The notes under the pieces were generated by a model, which worked only from the letters and a program-made list of their open reading frames with translations, ran no database searches and had not been told where the DNA came from. Position numbers and translations under genes: made by a program. Source: Corynebacterium sp. NML130628 (lineage in GTDB: Bacteria; Actinomycetota; Actinomycetes; Mycobacteriales; Mycobacteriaceae). Taken from it: a stretch of 64,000 nucleotides of DNA. The number at the start of each line of letters is the position of its first letter. Position 1 is the stretch's first letter. The stretch lies in the NCBI RefSeq assembly GCF_001875665.1, contig NZ_MLAL01000011.1, forward strand, positions 19,375 to 83,374, in the 5' to 3' direction. Shown here in pieces: positions 27,081 through 35,127 of the stretch.

Positions 27081-27850
27081 AGCCACACAGCGCACCCATG
27101 ATTACATGCAACAACCTCCACTTCTCGTACGGCACCAACCACGTCCTACGCGGAGTCAGCTTCGACGTCGCGCGCGGCGAATGCATGGCCGTCCTCGGAC
27201 GCAACGGAGAAGGCAAGTCCACCCTCGTCAAAAACCTCATCAAACTCCTCACTCCACACACCGGAGAAATCACCCTCAACGGAACCCCCACCACCGCGCT
27301 CAACAGGCAAGACATGGCAAAACTTGCTGCCTACGTAGCTCAACACTCCGAAGCCACCCAAATGACCGCCTTCGACTACGTCCTCCTCGGCAGAAAACCA
27401 CACATCCAATGGGCAGTCGGCGAATCAGACCTCCAAATGTGCGCCGACATGCTGGAACTCGTCGGAATGGCAGACAAACAACTCCATGACATCAGCACCC
27501 TCTCCGGAGGTGAGCGTCAAAAAGTTATACTCGCACGCGCGCTCGTTCAAGAACCATCAATCCTCATTCTCGACGAACCAACCAGCAACCTTGACCCCCG
27601 CAACCAATACGAAATGCTCGGACTCGTCCGCCAACTCGCAGTTGAGCGCGACATCGCCGTCATCGCCGTACTCCACGACCTCAACGTAGCACTACGCCAC
27701 TGCGACCAATTTCTCTTTCTTCACGACGGCACCAGCTACGCCAACATCAGCCGCGACGAAGTCACCGCCGACATCATCTCGCACGTCTACGAAGTCACCG
27801 CCGACATCATCGAACACAACGGCCACAAACTCGTCGCAATCGACGTCTAA
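27077..27850 (+). CDS. FecE/FepC-type ABC transporter ATPase
   Basis: A 257-aa ATPase with all motifs: Walker A GRNGEGKST, Q-loop YVAQHSEATQ, signature LSGGERQK, Walker B ILILDEPTSNLD and H-loop VLHDLNVA. It drives uptake through the preceding permease. The ATG overlaps the upstream stop (ATGA). The order binding protein, permease, ATPase completes an importer for a chelated metal. Confidence 0.92.
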   Translation: MKPHSAPMITCNNLHFSYGTNHVLRGVSFDVARGECMAVLGRNGEGKSTLVKNLIKLLTPHTGEITLNGTPTTALNRQDMAKLAAYVAQHSEATQMTAFDYVLLGRKPHIQWAVGESDLQMCADMLELVGMADKQLHDISTLSGGERQKVILARALVQEPSILILDEPTSNLDPRNQYEMLGLVRQLAVERDIAVIAVLHDLNVALRHCDQFLFLHDGTSYANISRDEVTADIISHVYEVTADIIEHNGHKLVAIDV

Positions 27851-27949
27851 CCAGCATGCTACCACGGCACCGACGAGCGCACCGAGACTTCCCAGTGCTT
27901 CGGGAAGGCGTAACGGTGGCGGGGGTGATGGAAAGCGGAGTCAGAAAAA

Positions 27950-27983
27950 TGTGAACAGATTTGCATGTGCAAATCTGTTCACA
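27950..27983. repeat. Fully palindromic copy of the family B core
   Basis: TGTGAACAGATTTGCA (27950-27965), TG, then TGCAAATCTGTTCACA (27968-27983): 16-bp perfect arms. It lies between the convergent ABC ATPase and ddh genes, where a bidirectional terminator is expected, and it is the only copy with both arms. Confidence 0.8.
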
Positions 27984-28029
27984 AATTCTCTAAGCGGGTT
28001 TTGCGACACCTTCTACCCCAGCGTCGGGG

Positions 28030-28986
28030 TTAGACGTAGCGGGCGATCAGGTCGTCGAGGGCGATCGGGGACAGCAAGTACGGCGGAACCTCCAGCACCG
28101 TGTAGGCGCCAGACTCGCCTTCTTCCGCGAGGCGGGCAGCCGCGCGCGCGTACGCGACGGCGACGGCGCCGGTGAAGTCGGGGTTGCTGGAAAGTTCCAG
28201 GGTGTACTCGACAAGCTGGTGGTTCTCGCCCATGCCACCGGTGGTGATCACGTGGCCGCCGTGCGGCATGCCGGAATGTTCGCGGGCGAAGGTGGCGTCG
28301 TCAATAAAGTGGACCTCCACCTCGTAGCCGACGAAATAGTCAGGCATCGTGCGGATCGTGTGCTCGATGGCGGCGGTGTCGGCACCATCCTCGGGCACGA
28401 TGTAGACGACGCGCTTGTGGGCGGACTTGCCGTCGAGACCCTCGGACTCGCCGCGACGCGCGCGATCCAACGCATCCGGCGCAGGGATCGTGTACTGCAC
28501 ACCCTTCGCGACGCCCTCAATCCTGCGCACCGCATCCGAATGCCCCTGCGACAGACCCGGGCCCCAGAACGTGTGCTGCTCCGCGTTCGGCAAGATTGCC
28601 TCAGCCATCGCGCGGTTCAAGGAGAACATGCCAGGGTCCCAACCAGTGGAAACGATGGACACCGTGTTGTGCTCGCGGGCGACCTCATCCATTGCCTTGC
28701 GGTGGCGTGGGATGTCGCGGTGGTTGTCGTACGTGTCCACGGTAGGCACATACTTCGCGAACTCCGGCGCCTGCTCCGGAATATCCGTCGCAGAACCCAG
28801 GCACAGAATCGCGACGTCGATTTCGTCCTTGTACTGCGCAAACTCCGCAACCGGCAACAAGCGAGTGTCCGTGTCCAACTTGCAACGACGCGAAAAGATC
28901 GCCGACAGCTCCATATCCGGCTGCAGCTTCACCAGCTGCTCCACGCTCTTGCCCAAGTTTCCATAGCCGACAATGCCAACACGCAT
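28030..28986 (-). CDS. ddh: meso-Diaminopimelate D-dehydrogenase
   Basis: The 318-aa NADPH enzyme reductively aminates tetrahydrodipicolinate to meso-diaminopimelate, the short lysine/peptidoglycan route typical of Corynebacterium. The N-terminus MRVGIVGYGNLGKSVEQL is the nucleotide-binding fold. Later segments match the family: CLGSATDIPEQAPEFAKY, VSTGWDPGMFSLNR, FWGPGLSQGHSDAVRRI and GMPHGGHVITTGG. The ATG at 28986 is chosen because GGGAGG lies before it. The length matches C. glutamicum Ddh (320 aa). Confidence 0.97.
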   Translation of the reverse strand: MRVGIVGYGNLGKSVEQLVKLQPDMELSAIFSRRCKLDTDTRLLPVAEFAQYKDEIDVAILCLGSATDIPEQAPEFAKYVPTVDTYDNHRDIPRHRKAMDEVAREHNTVSIVSTGWDPGMFSLNRAMAEAILPNAEQHTFWGPGLSQGHSDAVRRIEGVAKGVQYTIPAPDALDRARRGESEGLDGKSAHKRVVYIVPEDGADTAAIEHTIRTMPDYFVGYEVEVHFIDDATFAREHSGMPHGGHVITTGGMGENHQLVEYTLELSSNPDFTGAVAVAYARAAARLAEEGESGAYTVLEVPPYLLSPIALDDLIARYV

Positions 28987-29154
28987 ACTGCGCCTCCCTT
29001 TCCTCATGGCCCTTTGGGCTCGTGGCTTTTGGGCTGTTTTGCCCTTAAATTACGGGGCTACTTTACTCGCATATCGGGTGTGAGGGAATGCGCTGGGCAG
29101 GTTGGTGGCTGGTTTGTGGGGTGTTGGTGGCTTGCTGGTGGCTTGGTCACAGGG

Positions 29155-29357
29155 AGCGAGTGACAAAGGACGCAATTTCGGTTTTGGCAGCGGGCATTTT
29201 CCCAGGTCGCTAATTTTCGGGTGCGTCCTTTGTCACTGGTTCCGCTGGCGAAAGGGTTTCTGGCAGTTCGCTGTGCACCAAAACCCGGGTTTTTTGGCGG
29301 GGCTGAAGACCAAAAGGCCAGGTCGCTGATTGTGCCTGGTGGAATTTGGTGCGCACC
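29155..29357 (+). repeat. Family A repeat left of the AlbA_2 gene
   Basis: GAGTGACAAAGGACGCAA ... TGCGTCCTTTGTCACT forms the first hairpin, with CCCAGGTCGC in its loop; GTGCACCAAAACCC ... GGAATTTGGTGCGCACC forms the second. It has the same orientation as the copy at 31411-31590 on the other side of the gene. Positions 28987-29154 before it contain no gene I can support. Confidence 0.82.
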
Positions 29358-29365
29358 CCGGCGGT

Positions 29366-29505
29366 GAAAGATATGAAAAGAGATAGAAAGATATAGAAAC
29401 AATTCGCTGAACTGCGCGAATGCTCGGAAATGTCGCTTCTTAGCGCCTGATATCTTTCGGATATCTTTCAAAACCCAAAACTAGGCTCAGAAAGAATTAC
29501 CTGGG
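29366..29505 (+). repeat. Family D repeat with GAAAGATAT motifs, left copy
   Basis: GAAAGATAT occurs at 29366 and 29386; its complement ATATCTTTC occurs at 29450 and 29461, so the block can form a long hairpin. Between them lies AACAATTCGCTGA. A diverged copy in the same order lies at 31257-31388, right after the stop of the AlbA_2 gene. This copy overlaps the probable promoter region of that gene, so the motifs may be binding sites for its product. Confidence 0.75.
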
Positions 29506-29510
29506 GAATG

Positions 29511-29523
29511 TACAATCTTTCGC
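29511..29523 (+). promoter_or_regulatory. -10 box for leaderless AlbA_2 mRNA
   Basis: TACAAT at 29511-29516 is 7 bases before the ATG at 29524, with no ribosome-binding site, as in leaderless actinobacterial genes. Confidence 0.5.
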
Positions 29524-31257
29524 ATGGTCACGGAATCGGCTTGGGACGCTCTCCCCTCGTATGTTCGTTTAGCGCTTGAGGCGATTCATGATGGGGCGAC
29601 GGCGGACTCGCAAGAGTCGCTGATTTTGGAATTCAAGGAGGATCCCACTGTTCGTGAGGGGAAGAGTGCGAGGGCGAAGCTCGTCGAAAAGCTGCTGAAT
29701 GAGGCGATTTGCATGGCCAACAGTGAGGCGGCGACGGGGCATATCATTGTCGGCGTTGCGGATCGGACTGCTGGCGCGGACGCGTTCACTGGCACGGAGT
29801 TGAGTGAGGAGGACATTGCCCGCAGGATCTTCAACGGCACTAAGCCGAACATGAATGTGCAGGTCACAGCGGTGCATGCGTGGGGCGTGCGGCTCGTGGT
29901 GATTCATGTGCCGGAAGCGCGTGCGCTGTACACGCGGGGCGACGGGGCGGCGAAAAGGCGGACGGCGGACTCGCAATTCTCCTGCCAACCGATGACGGAG
30001 GAGCTACGCCGGGCGATTGATTCGGCACGGCGAGACACTGACTATTCGAACGACCCGGCCGACATTACCGTCGATGACCTGCAGCTTCCCGTAATTGAGG
30101 AGGCGCGGCGGATGCTGCGGGAGCATCGGCGGTCGCGGGGCTCGGATGCGGCGGTCCCGCAGACCACCACTGGTCTACTTCGGGAACTCGGACTCATGCG
30201 CGACGACGGCCAACTCAAGCGTGCCGCCGAAATCCTCCTTGCCCAACCAAACCCGACAGACGTGGTGGTCCGTCACCTGTGGCGCAGCATCCCAGGGCAA
30301 GAACCGCAGGCCACGCTGATTTCAGACCCTCTGCTGCTGGCGTTGCCACGCCTGCGACGCCTGATTGCGGAAAATGGTGACCGCGAGATTGAACGGGTGC
30401 AATTCGATGACGGTGAGGAAATCGCCATCAGTCGGTTCCCATCACAAGCAGTCGACGAGGCAGTCTCGAACGCGTTCATTCATCGCGACTGGCGCCTGCC
30501 CGGCCCGGTAGTAGTCGAGCAAACGAACCGCACGCTCAAGATCACTTCTCCGGGACCTCTCCCACCAGGAGTAACGGTTGATACATTATTATCGACGCCA
30601 TCAGTCCCACGGAACAATCGACTCATGGCGGCGATGCGCACCCTCGGCCTCGCAGAGGAAAGCTCCCGCGGCTTCGACCGCATGTGGGCCACCATGATTC
30701 GCACCGGACGCAATGCCCCGGAAGTAACAGCCACCGAGGCAAACGTGCAGGTAGTGCTGGCAGCGCAGCGGCCAGATACCAACTTCATCAAAGGTTTGCG
30801 GAAGCTCTCGGAGCGTTTCGGTGAAGAGGTTGTCGATAGCGTTGCGGCGCTGATCGTGCTCTGGCACCTGAACTCCGCGCCGCTGGTCACGGCGACAACG
30901 GCTACGCAGAAAACTCAGCTCAGCTCCCTCGAGGTACACGAGCTTATGGACGACCTCGTCGCCCGCAACCTTCTCGATCCCGTCACCGACGCCGACGAGT
31001 GGACCCTCAGCAGCGAAGCACGGAAACTCCTCAACCTGGGACAACCCGGCGACCTCGCCACCGTGAGCGTCCAAGAATGGATCGAAGCCAAACTTCACGA
31101 CGGCGCCGCACTCCAATCCGCCGATATTGCCGACCAGACCGGCGTCAGTGTCGCCGAAGCAGGCCGGATTCTTCGACACTTGCGCAGTCTGGGGCGCGCG
31201 AAGATCGACCCGGATGGCCCTCCGCGGGGTCGTGGCACCCGTTGGATCCAGGCGTAG
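29524..31257 (+). CDS. AlbA_2/Schlafen-type DNA-binding, ATPase-like regulator
   Basis: A 577-aa protein of the COG2865 type. Residues 30-150 form the AlbA_2 (Schlafen) domain: LEFKEDPTVREGKSARAKLV, NEAICMANSEAATGHIIVGV and VRLVVIHVPEA. Residues about 310-400 resemble a divergent GHKL ATPase-like domain (SQAVDEAVSNAFIHRDW, LKITSPGPLPPGVT, GLAEESSRGFDRM). The last 100 residues look like winged helices (LQSADIADQTGVSVAEAGRILR). Such proteins occur in defence islands as regulators or effectors; the activity is unproven. It stands alone and is bracketed by family D and family A repeats on each side. Confidence 0.75.
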   Translation: MVTESAWDALPSYVRLALEAIHDGATADSQESLILEFKEDPTVREGKSARAKLVEKLLNEAICMANSEAATGHIIVGVADRTAGADAFTGTELSEEDIARRIFNGTKPNMNVQVTAVHAWGVRLVVIHVPEARALYTRGDGAAKRRTADSQFSCQPMTEELRRAIDSARRDTDYSNDPADITVDDLQLPVIEEARRMLREHRRSRGSDAAVPQTTTGLLRELGLMRDDGQLKRAAEILLAQPNPTDVVVRHLWRSIPGQEPQATLISDPLLLALPRLRRLIAENGDREIERVQFDDGEEIAISRFPSQAVDEAVSNAFIHRDWRLPGPVVVEQTNRTLKITSPGPLPPGVTVDTLLSTPSVPRNNRLMAAMRTLGLAEESSRGFDRMWATMIRTGRNAPEVTATEANVQVVLAAQRPDTNFIKGLRKLSERFGEEVVDSVAALIVLWHLNSAPLVTATTATQKTQLSSLEVHELMDDLVARNLLDPVTDADEWTLSSEARKLLNLGQPGDLATVSVQEWIEAKLHDGAALQSADIADQTGVSVAEAGRILRHLRSLGRAKIDPDGPPRGRGTRWIQA

Positions 31258-31388
31258 AAAGAGATAGACAGATATCGAAACAATTCGCTGACCTGTGCGA
31301 ATGCCCGGAAATGGCGTTTCTCAGCGCGTGATATCTTTCCGATATCTTTTGCGTGCGGAAATCTGCGCTAAAAAGAATTAACTGGGCT
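31257..31388 (+). repeat. Family D repeat, right copy
   Basis: It starts at the stop codon of the AlbA_2 gene: AAAGAGATAGACAGATATCG, AACAATTCGCTGA, then ATATCTTTC (31330) and ATATCTTTT (31341), and AAAAAGAATTAACTGGG. The order matches the left copy at 29366-29505. Confidence 0.75.
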
Positions 31389-31410
31389 TTTGTGTACTGA
31401 GGCGGAGGAG

Positions 31411-31590
31411 CGAGTGACAAAGGACGCAACCGACTTTTCGCGACCTGGGCTTATGCCGTAGTCCGTCGGTGGGATTGCGTCCTTTGTCACTCGGCTGGAC
31501 TGGGATGACACCAGATTCACTGTTTTCGGGAAGGCACCAAGGCGTTTCCCCAGGTCACGCACGCCGCGCGAGGGAATGTGGTGCACAGGC
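31411..31590 (+). repeat. Family A repeat right of the AlbA_2 gene
   Basis: GAGTGACAAAGGACGCAAC and GATTGCGTCCTTTGTCACTC form the first hairpin with CGACCTGGGC in the loop; CACCAGATTCACTG ... GGGAATGTGGTG forms the second with CCCAGGTCAC. This is the clearest full unit of the family (about 180 bp). Confidence 0.85.
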
Positions 31591-31607
31591 ACCCACCATG
31601 CCCGCTA

Positions 31608-32189
31608 TCACAAAACGGATTCAACAACCGTTGCGAAATTCGGGCAGCCCGAGCGCTCTAGCATTACGGCAGTTATCGGCCGGTCCGCCGCTTTGACGCC
31701 CTTCACCTTCTCCCAATAAGCCTCGTTTTCCTGCGCTACCCTCTTACAAAGCCCTGGGAACGCCTCAAAAATGTGGCAAAAGAAATCATCCGGAGTCAGC
31801 ACGTCAAACAGAAACTGCTGTGAGTCGACATAGTCAACGAGTCCCCTGTCGCTGGTGACGATGTACTGGACGTTGCCAGCCACGGCAGCGCTGAGAACGT
31901 GATGATCATGAGTGTCCGCGTACCCATAATTACCAACAGCAAAACCGGAGATTTCCCATTCCGCCAACGCGCCTCGAATTCGCTTGAACCGTTTTGAAAT
32001 AGCACCCTCGGGAGCGTGTGGGTTATTTCTGCGCAAATGATACTGAGCTTCGGCGATAATATCCTCGGTCCACGCTGGAAAGAATGGTGGCTCCACATCT
32101 TTATCAGAGCCCAGGAAGAGAAGGAAGCACCAGTCGGTGAGAGTGCGCGAGTACCAGACGTTAGCGTCAAAAAGGACTGGAATACTCAC
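31608..32189 (-). CDS. PIN-domain toxin (VapC-like ribonuclease)
   Basis: A 193-aa PIN-fold protein. The N-terminal strand VLFDANVWYS gives the first acidic residue, and ADTHDHHVLSAAVAGNVQYIVTSDRGL (split as DHHVLSAAV and YIVTSDRGL) supplies the later Asp cluster that binds Mg. It is longer than classic VapC (about 130 aa), with a C-terminal extension of 50 residues. It overlaps the antitoxin stop by 4 bases. RNA cleavage and growth arrest are expected from the family; the target is unknown. Confidence 0.8.
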   Translation of the reverse strand: MSIPVLFDANVWYSRTLTDWCFLLFLGSDKDVEPPFFPAWTEDIIAEAQYHLRRNNPHAPEGAISKRFKRIRGALAEWEISGFAVGNYGYADTHDHHVLSAAVAGNVQYIVTSDRGLVDYVDSQQFLFDVLTPDDFFCHIFEAFPGLCKRVAQENEAYWEKVKGVKAADRPITAVMLERSGCPNFATVVESVL

Positions 32190-32596
32190 AGGCCTTCGAT
32201 TTCATTATCGAGCTCTCGAATCGCATCGAACTCGTGGCGTGCGCGCGCACGGCACCGCTGCAAGTATGCGACGACGTCTTCCCTACGAAGCCGCGTGTGC
32301 GACCCGACTTTGAAGTAATCGATTTCGCCTTCTCGAATCCGTTTCATCAGAGTCGGCCGAGAGATCCCGAGATACTCAGCGGCCTCAGTGGTGGTAAGCA
32401 CCTCGGAAGGTCGGGAGACTGAGACGTTCTCTCCGCGCGCAACCCTGGCCAAGATGGACTCGATAAATGAGGCTAATGCAGGTGGAAACGTACCGCGCAC
32501 GGCATCATGAAAGGTCTCGGGGTTAGCCACGACTTGGCTGGCCTGCTGCTCGACAGCTTGGGTGACCTCAATTGCGGGATTAGTTTTCGTTGTCAC
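32186..32596 (-). CDS. Excisionase-type HTH antitoxin paired with the PIN toxin
   Basis: A 136-aa protein with a MerR/excisionase-like helix-turn-helix at residues about 64-112: LTTTEAAEYLGISRPTLMKR, then DYFKVGSHTRLRREDVVAYL. The C-terminal 25 residues (RARARHEFDAIRELDNEIEG) are probably the toxin-neutralising tail. GTG start at 32596 with GGAGG 9 bases upstream. It precedes and overlaps the toxin, the usual order for a type II system. Confidence 0.82.
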   Translation of the reverse strand: MTTKTNPAIEVTQAVEQQASQVVANPETFHDAVRGTFPPALASFIESILARVARGENVSVSRPSEVLTTTEAAEYLGISRPTLMKRIREGEIDYFKVGSHTRLRREDVVAYLQRCRARARHEFDAIRELDNEIEGL

Positions 32597-32617
32597 AGTG
32601 TTTCACCTCCAGGGAAT

Positions 32618-32635
32618 TTACACTTATAACTGTAA
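32618..32635 (-). promoter_or_regulatory. Palindromic operator in the toxin-antitoxin promoter
   Basis: TTACACTTATAACTGTAA is an 18-bp palindrome with one mismatched pair. On the minus strand it contains TATAAG, a possible -10 box, about 25 bases before the antitoxin start, so antitoxin binding here would block transcription. Confidence 0.55.
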
Positions 32636-32666
32636 CCTCCGTGCCATAAACGTGCAACCCTCCGGA

Positions 32667-34028
32667 TTACACCACCATCTGCCACACCGTGACGCAAATG
32701 ATCACGATGCCCAGGCCGAACACGAACAGGGCCTCAGGCTGCTTCGCGTAGTGGCGGAAGGCGGTCGCGTGGCGGAAGAGGAGCATCGGCACGATGTAGA
32801 CCAGCAGCGTGATGAAGATTCCGCCGACGACCGAGATCAGGTCCAGGATTGACGGGTTGAAAATGGCGACAGCGACCGTCGATAAGAAGACGAAGAGATA
32901 GATGCCCGCGCGGACCGCACGCGGATTCCACCGCTCCGTAGCCTCCGGCGCGACCGCGCGCAACAAATACTGCGTACCTTCCTCCGTGCCAAGCATGTGC
33001 CCGAAATACGACGACGCAATCGCACACAAGGCGACAACCGGGGTCACCACCGCCATGAACGGGGCATTCGTCGTATTAGCGAAGTAGGAAAGGACCGGGA
33101 TGTTCTCCTCGCGCACAGCAGCCATGCCATCCGCCCCCAAGGCGAGGGTGCAGGACCAGACGAAGAACATCGTGAAGCTGACCAGGAGGGTACACGTGAT
33201 CAACTCAATCTTCGACACCTCCTTCTCCGTACCGGCGACATCACCGTCATGCGACTTCTGCACATCCAACGCAGCCTGCGACACCGCCGCCATATGCGAG
33301 AAAGAAAACACCAGCACAGGCAGCACAAACAGCATCGCCTTCCACAGCGGCACATCCGACTTATACGCCATGAAACTGTCAAGATCCCAATACGGAATCA
33401 AATACAGCGACACCGCCGCAAGCGCCACAATCAGGGGATAGACCAGCAGGTTCGCGAACCACAACGTCGCTTTCTTGCCGAGGGCGTAGGCGCCCGTCAT
33501 CACGCCGACGCAGATCGTGGCCAACAGCCAGCGGTCCACGTGGGGGCCACCCATCTGATTCACGATGAAACTATCCATCGTGTTCGTCACCGAAACACCG
33601 TAAATCAACACGATGGGGTAAATCGCCAGCCAATACATCAACGCCGTAGCCAGGCCACGCTTCCGACCAGCCAGAGAAGTAATGACCTGCAGCACATCCA
33701 GGCCCTTCACCGGCGACGCCGACACAATCCTCGAATACATCCGGTGCGAGAAGAACACCATTGGGCCAACCAGGATCGTTGCGAGTAGCAGGGGCCAGAA
33801 GCCGAAGGAGCCGGCGTCGATAGGGAGGAAGAGGATACCAGCGCCCACAGCGGTGCCGAACAACGTAATCGCCCACGACCAGGTACTTCCGTCCGGCGCC
33901 GGAGCGCGACGCGTGCGCCGGATCTCACGCTTATCCGCCGGAGTAAGGTTTTCGAGCTCAAACTCGTCAGCCGAGACCACCTGGTGCTCATTGCTGAAAG
34001 GTACAGGGTCGGTAGAGCGCTCGCTCAT
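32667..34028 (-). CDS. HAAAP/SdaC-type amino acid permease
   Basis: A 453-aa membrane protein with 11 hydrophobic segments after a 40-residue acidic N-terminus. WSWAITLFGTAVGAGILFLP, at the first helix, is the hallmark of the hydroxy/aromatic amino acid permease family, and the whole resembles SdaC-type serine or threonine/proton importers. The ATG at 34028 with AGAGGA upstream is preferred to one at 34064. It is the only housekeeping-like transporter between defence genes, and is convergent with nothing obvious. Confidence 0.85.
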   Translation of the reverse strand: MSERSTDPVPFSNEHQVVSADEFELENLTPADKREIRRTRRAPAPDGSTWSWAITLFGTAVGAGILFLPIDAGSFGFWPLLLATILVGPMVFFSHRMYSRIVSASPVKGLDVLQVITSLAGRKRGLATALMYWLAIYPIVLIYGVSVTNTMDSFIVNQMGGPHVDRWLLATICVGVMTGAYALGKKATLWFANLLVYPLIVALAAVSLYLIPYWDLDSFMAYKSDVPLWKAMLFVLPVLVFSFSHMAAVSQAALDVQKSHDGDVAGTEKEVSKIELITCTLLVSFTMFFVWSCTLALGADGMAAVREENIPVLSYFANTTNAPFMAVVTPVVALCAIASSYFGHMLGTEEGTQYLLRAVAPEATERWNPRAVRAGIYLFVFLSTVAVAIFNPSILDLISVVGGIFITLLVYIVPMLLFRHATAFRHYAKQPEALFVFGLGIVIICVTVWQMVV

Positions 34029-34109
34029 GGAATCCTCTCTCACTCGACAACAATGTGACCCCACACACCTTAGCGGATAAATGCAATTGAGCTAACTTAT
34101 CGACGTCCA

Positions 34110-34349
34110 GCTGCGCCCCGGGTGAGGTTCGACAGGCTCGAGGTGGAAGGCGTCGAAAAATGCTCTTAGGGATTTTGTGAACAGAATTGCACCTGGGCTA
34201 CCAGTGAGCACGACGAGCCCGGAGCACCCGCCTCAGGTCCCTGGTCCGGCGTGGATCAACATCACAGTCCCGAATGAGGCGCATAGCTCAACCCAGACGT
34301 CGAACCGCGAACGGGGTGCGCGCTGGATCTTGGATCATCGGTTTTTGGA
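34110..34349 (+). repeat. Family B repeat copy and surrounding non-coding DNA
   Basis: GAGGTGGAAGGCGTCGAAAA leads into the core TTTGTGAACAGAATTGC at 34174-34190. The rest to 34349 has no gene I can support; it would be the place for a hipA partner of the next gene, but no HipA sequence is present. Confidence 0.6.
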
Positions 34350-34574
34350 TCATCGGAGCGCCTCCGGAACGTGCTGCACCGCCACCACATCCAAACCAAG
34401 CACAGCCAACACAGCCTCAACCTTATCCAGCCGAACCGAACGTTTCCCCTGTTCAAACTCACGAATGAATCGTTCCGACACCATTGACAGGTCGGCCACG
34501 TCTGCCTGTGTCAGGCGCATGGCGCGGCGCTGTTCGCGAGCCTGCTCGCCGAGACTTCGGGGGACTTGGGGCAT
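34350..34574 (-). CDS. HipB-like XRE-family regulator, orphan
   Basis: A 74-aa protein that is almost entirely a helix-turn-helix: LGEQAREQRRAMRLTQADVA, then LSMVSERFIREFEQGK and VEAVLAVLGLDV. This is the HipB/Y4mF form. HipB normally represses and neutralises the HipA kinase encoded downstream; here the 3' side holds only repeat DNA, so the gene is an orphan or a solitary regulator. Confidence 0.75.
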   Translation of the reverse strand: MPQVPRSLGEQAREQRRAMRLTQADVADLSMVSERFIREFEQGKRSVRLDKVEAVLAVLGLDVVAVQHVPEALR

Positions 34575-34926
34575 AGGACGCCTTTCAATGTTGTGGTACT
34601 TGAGGGCTTTCTAGCCCTTGGGGGATTCGGCATGCTCGTGCCGGTTTAGAGCATATTTCGCGGACTAAGTGCGCACAAGAGGCGGTTTCGGCATGAACGT
34701 GCCGGTTTTGGACTGGGCTGCGCGCTGGTTGCGTGGGTTATTTTGCTCCCGTCGACCTGCTACGGTCGACCAACGCAGGGCACAGAACGATAAAGACTTC
34801 ATCATTTACCAAACATTTGTTCTATATTATCCGAGGGTGACAGGCAACGTTTTGTCTTCTGCGAAGTTAAGATAAGGGCATAGAGTTCGTCTTTATTGTC
34901 ACCCGCCCTATCCGAAAGGAGCGATC
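34575..34926. other. Intergenic region with partial family C repeat and an inverted repeat
   Basis: A left-half fragment of the family C repeat (CCCGTCGACCTGC, GGTCGACCAACGCAGG) lies at about 34748-34780. GGGTGACA (34835) and TGTCACCC (34897) face each other 54 bases apart and could pair in a leader RNA. TATATT at 34823 is a possible -10 box for the gene at 34927. No coding sequence is supported. Confidence 0.45.
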
Positions 34927-35127
34927 ATGACCGCCCCGCTCGTTGAGAATCTTTCGAAAGAAGCTGCACGCCATGAACTTTCCGAGCTCAAAAACTCGAT
35001 CGAGTCCACTTTTGGGGATTCGATCGAAGGGTTTGAGGAGCGTGCGCACAACTACAATTTAACGCCCCGTGAATTCGCCGTGTGGGAACGCGTTTCGGAA
35101 CTACGCTGGCTCCTTGGCGATGAATAA
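34927..35127 (+). CDS. Small acidic protein, first gene of an uncharacterised pair
   Basis: A 66-aa acidic, helical protein (AARHELSELKNSIESTFGDS, then LTPREFAVWERVSELRWLL). AAAGGAGCG lies 7 bases before the ATG. It overlaps the next gene by 8 bases. Size, charge and overlap fit an antitoxin or immunity protein, but I do not recognise the family. Confidence 0.65.
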   Translation: MTAPLVENLSKEAARHELSELKNSIESTFGDSIEGFEERAHNYNLTPREFAVWERVSELRWLLGDE

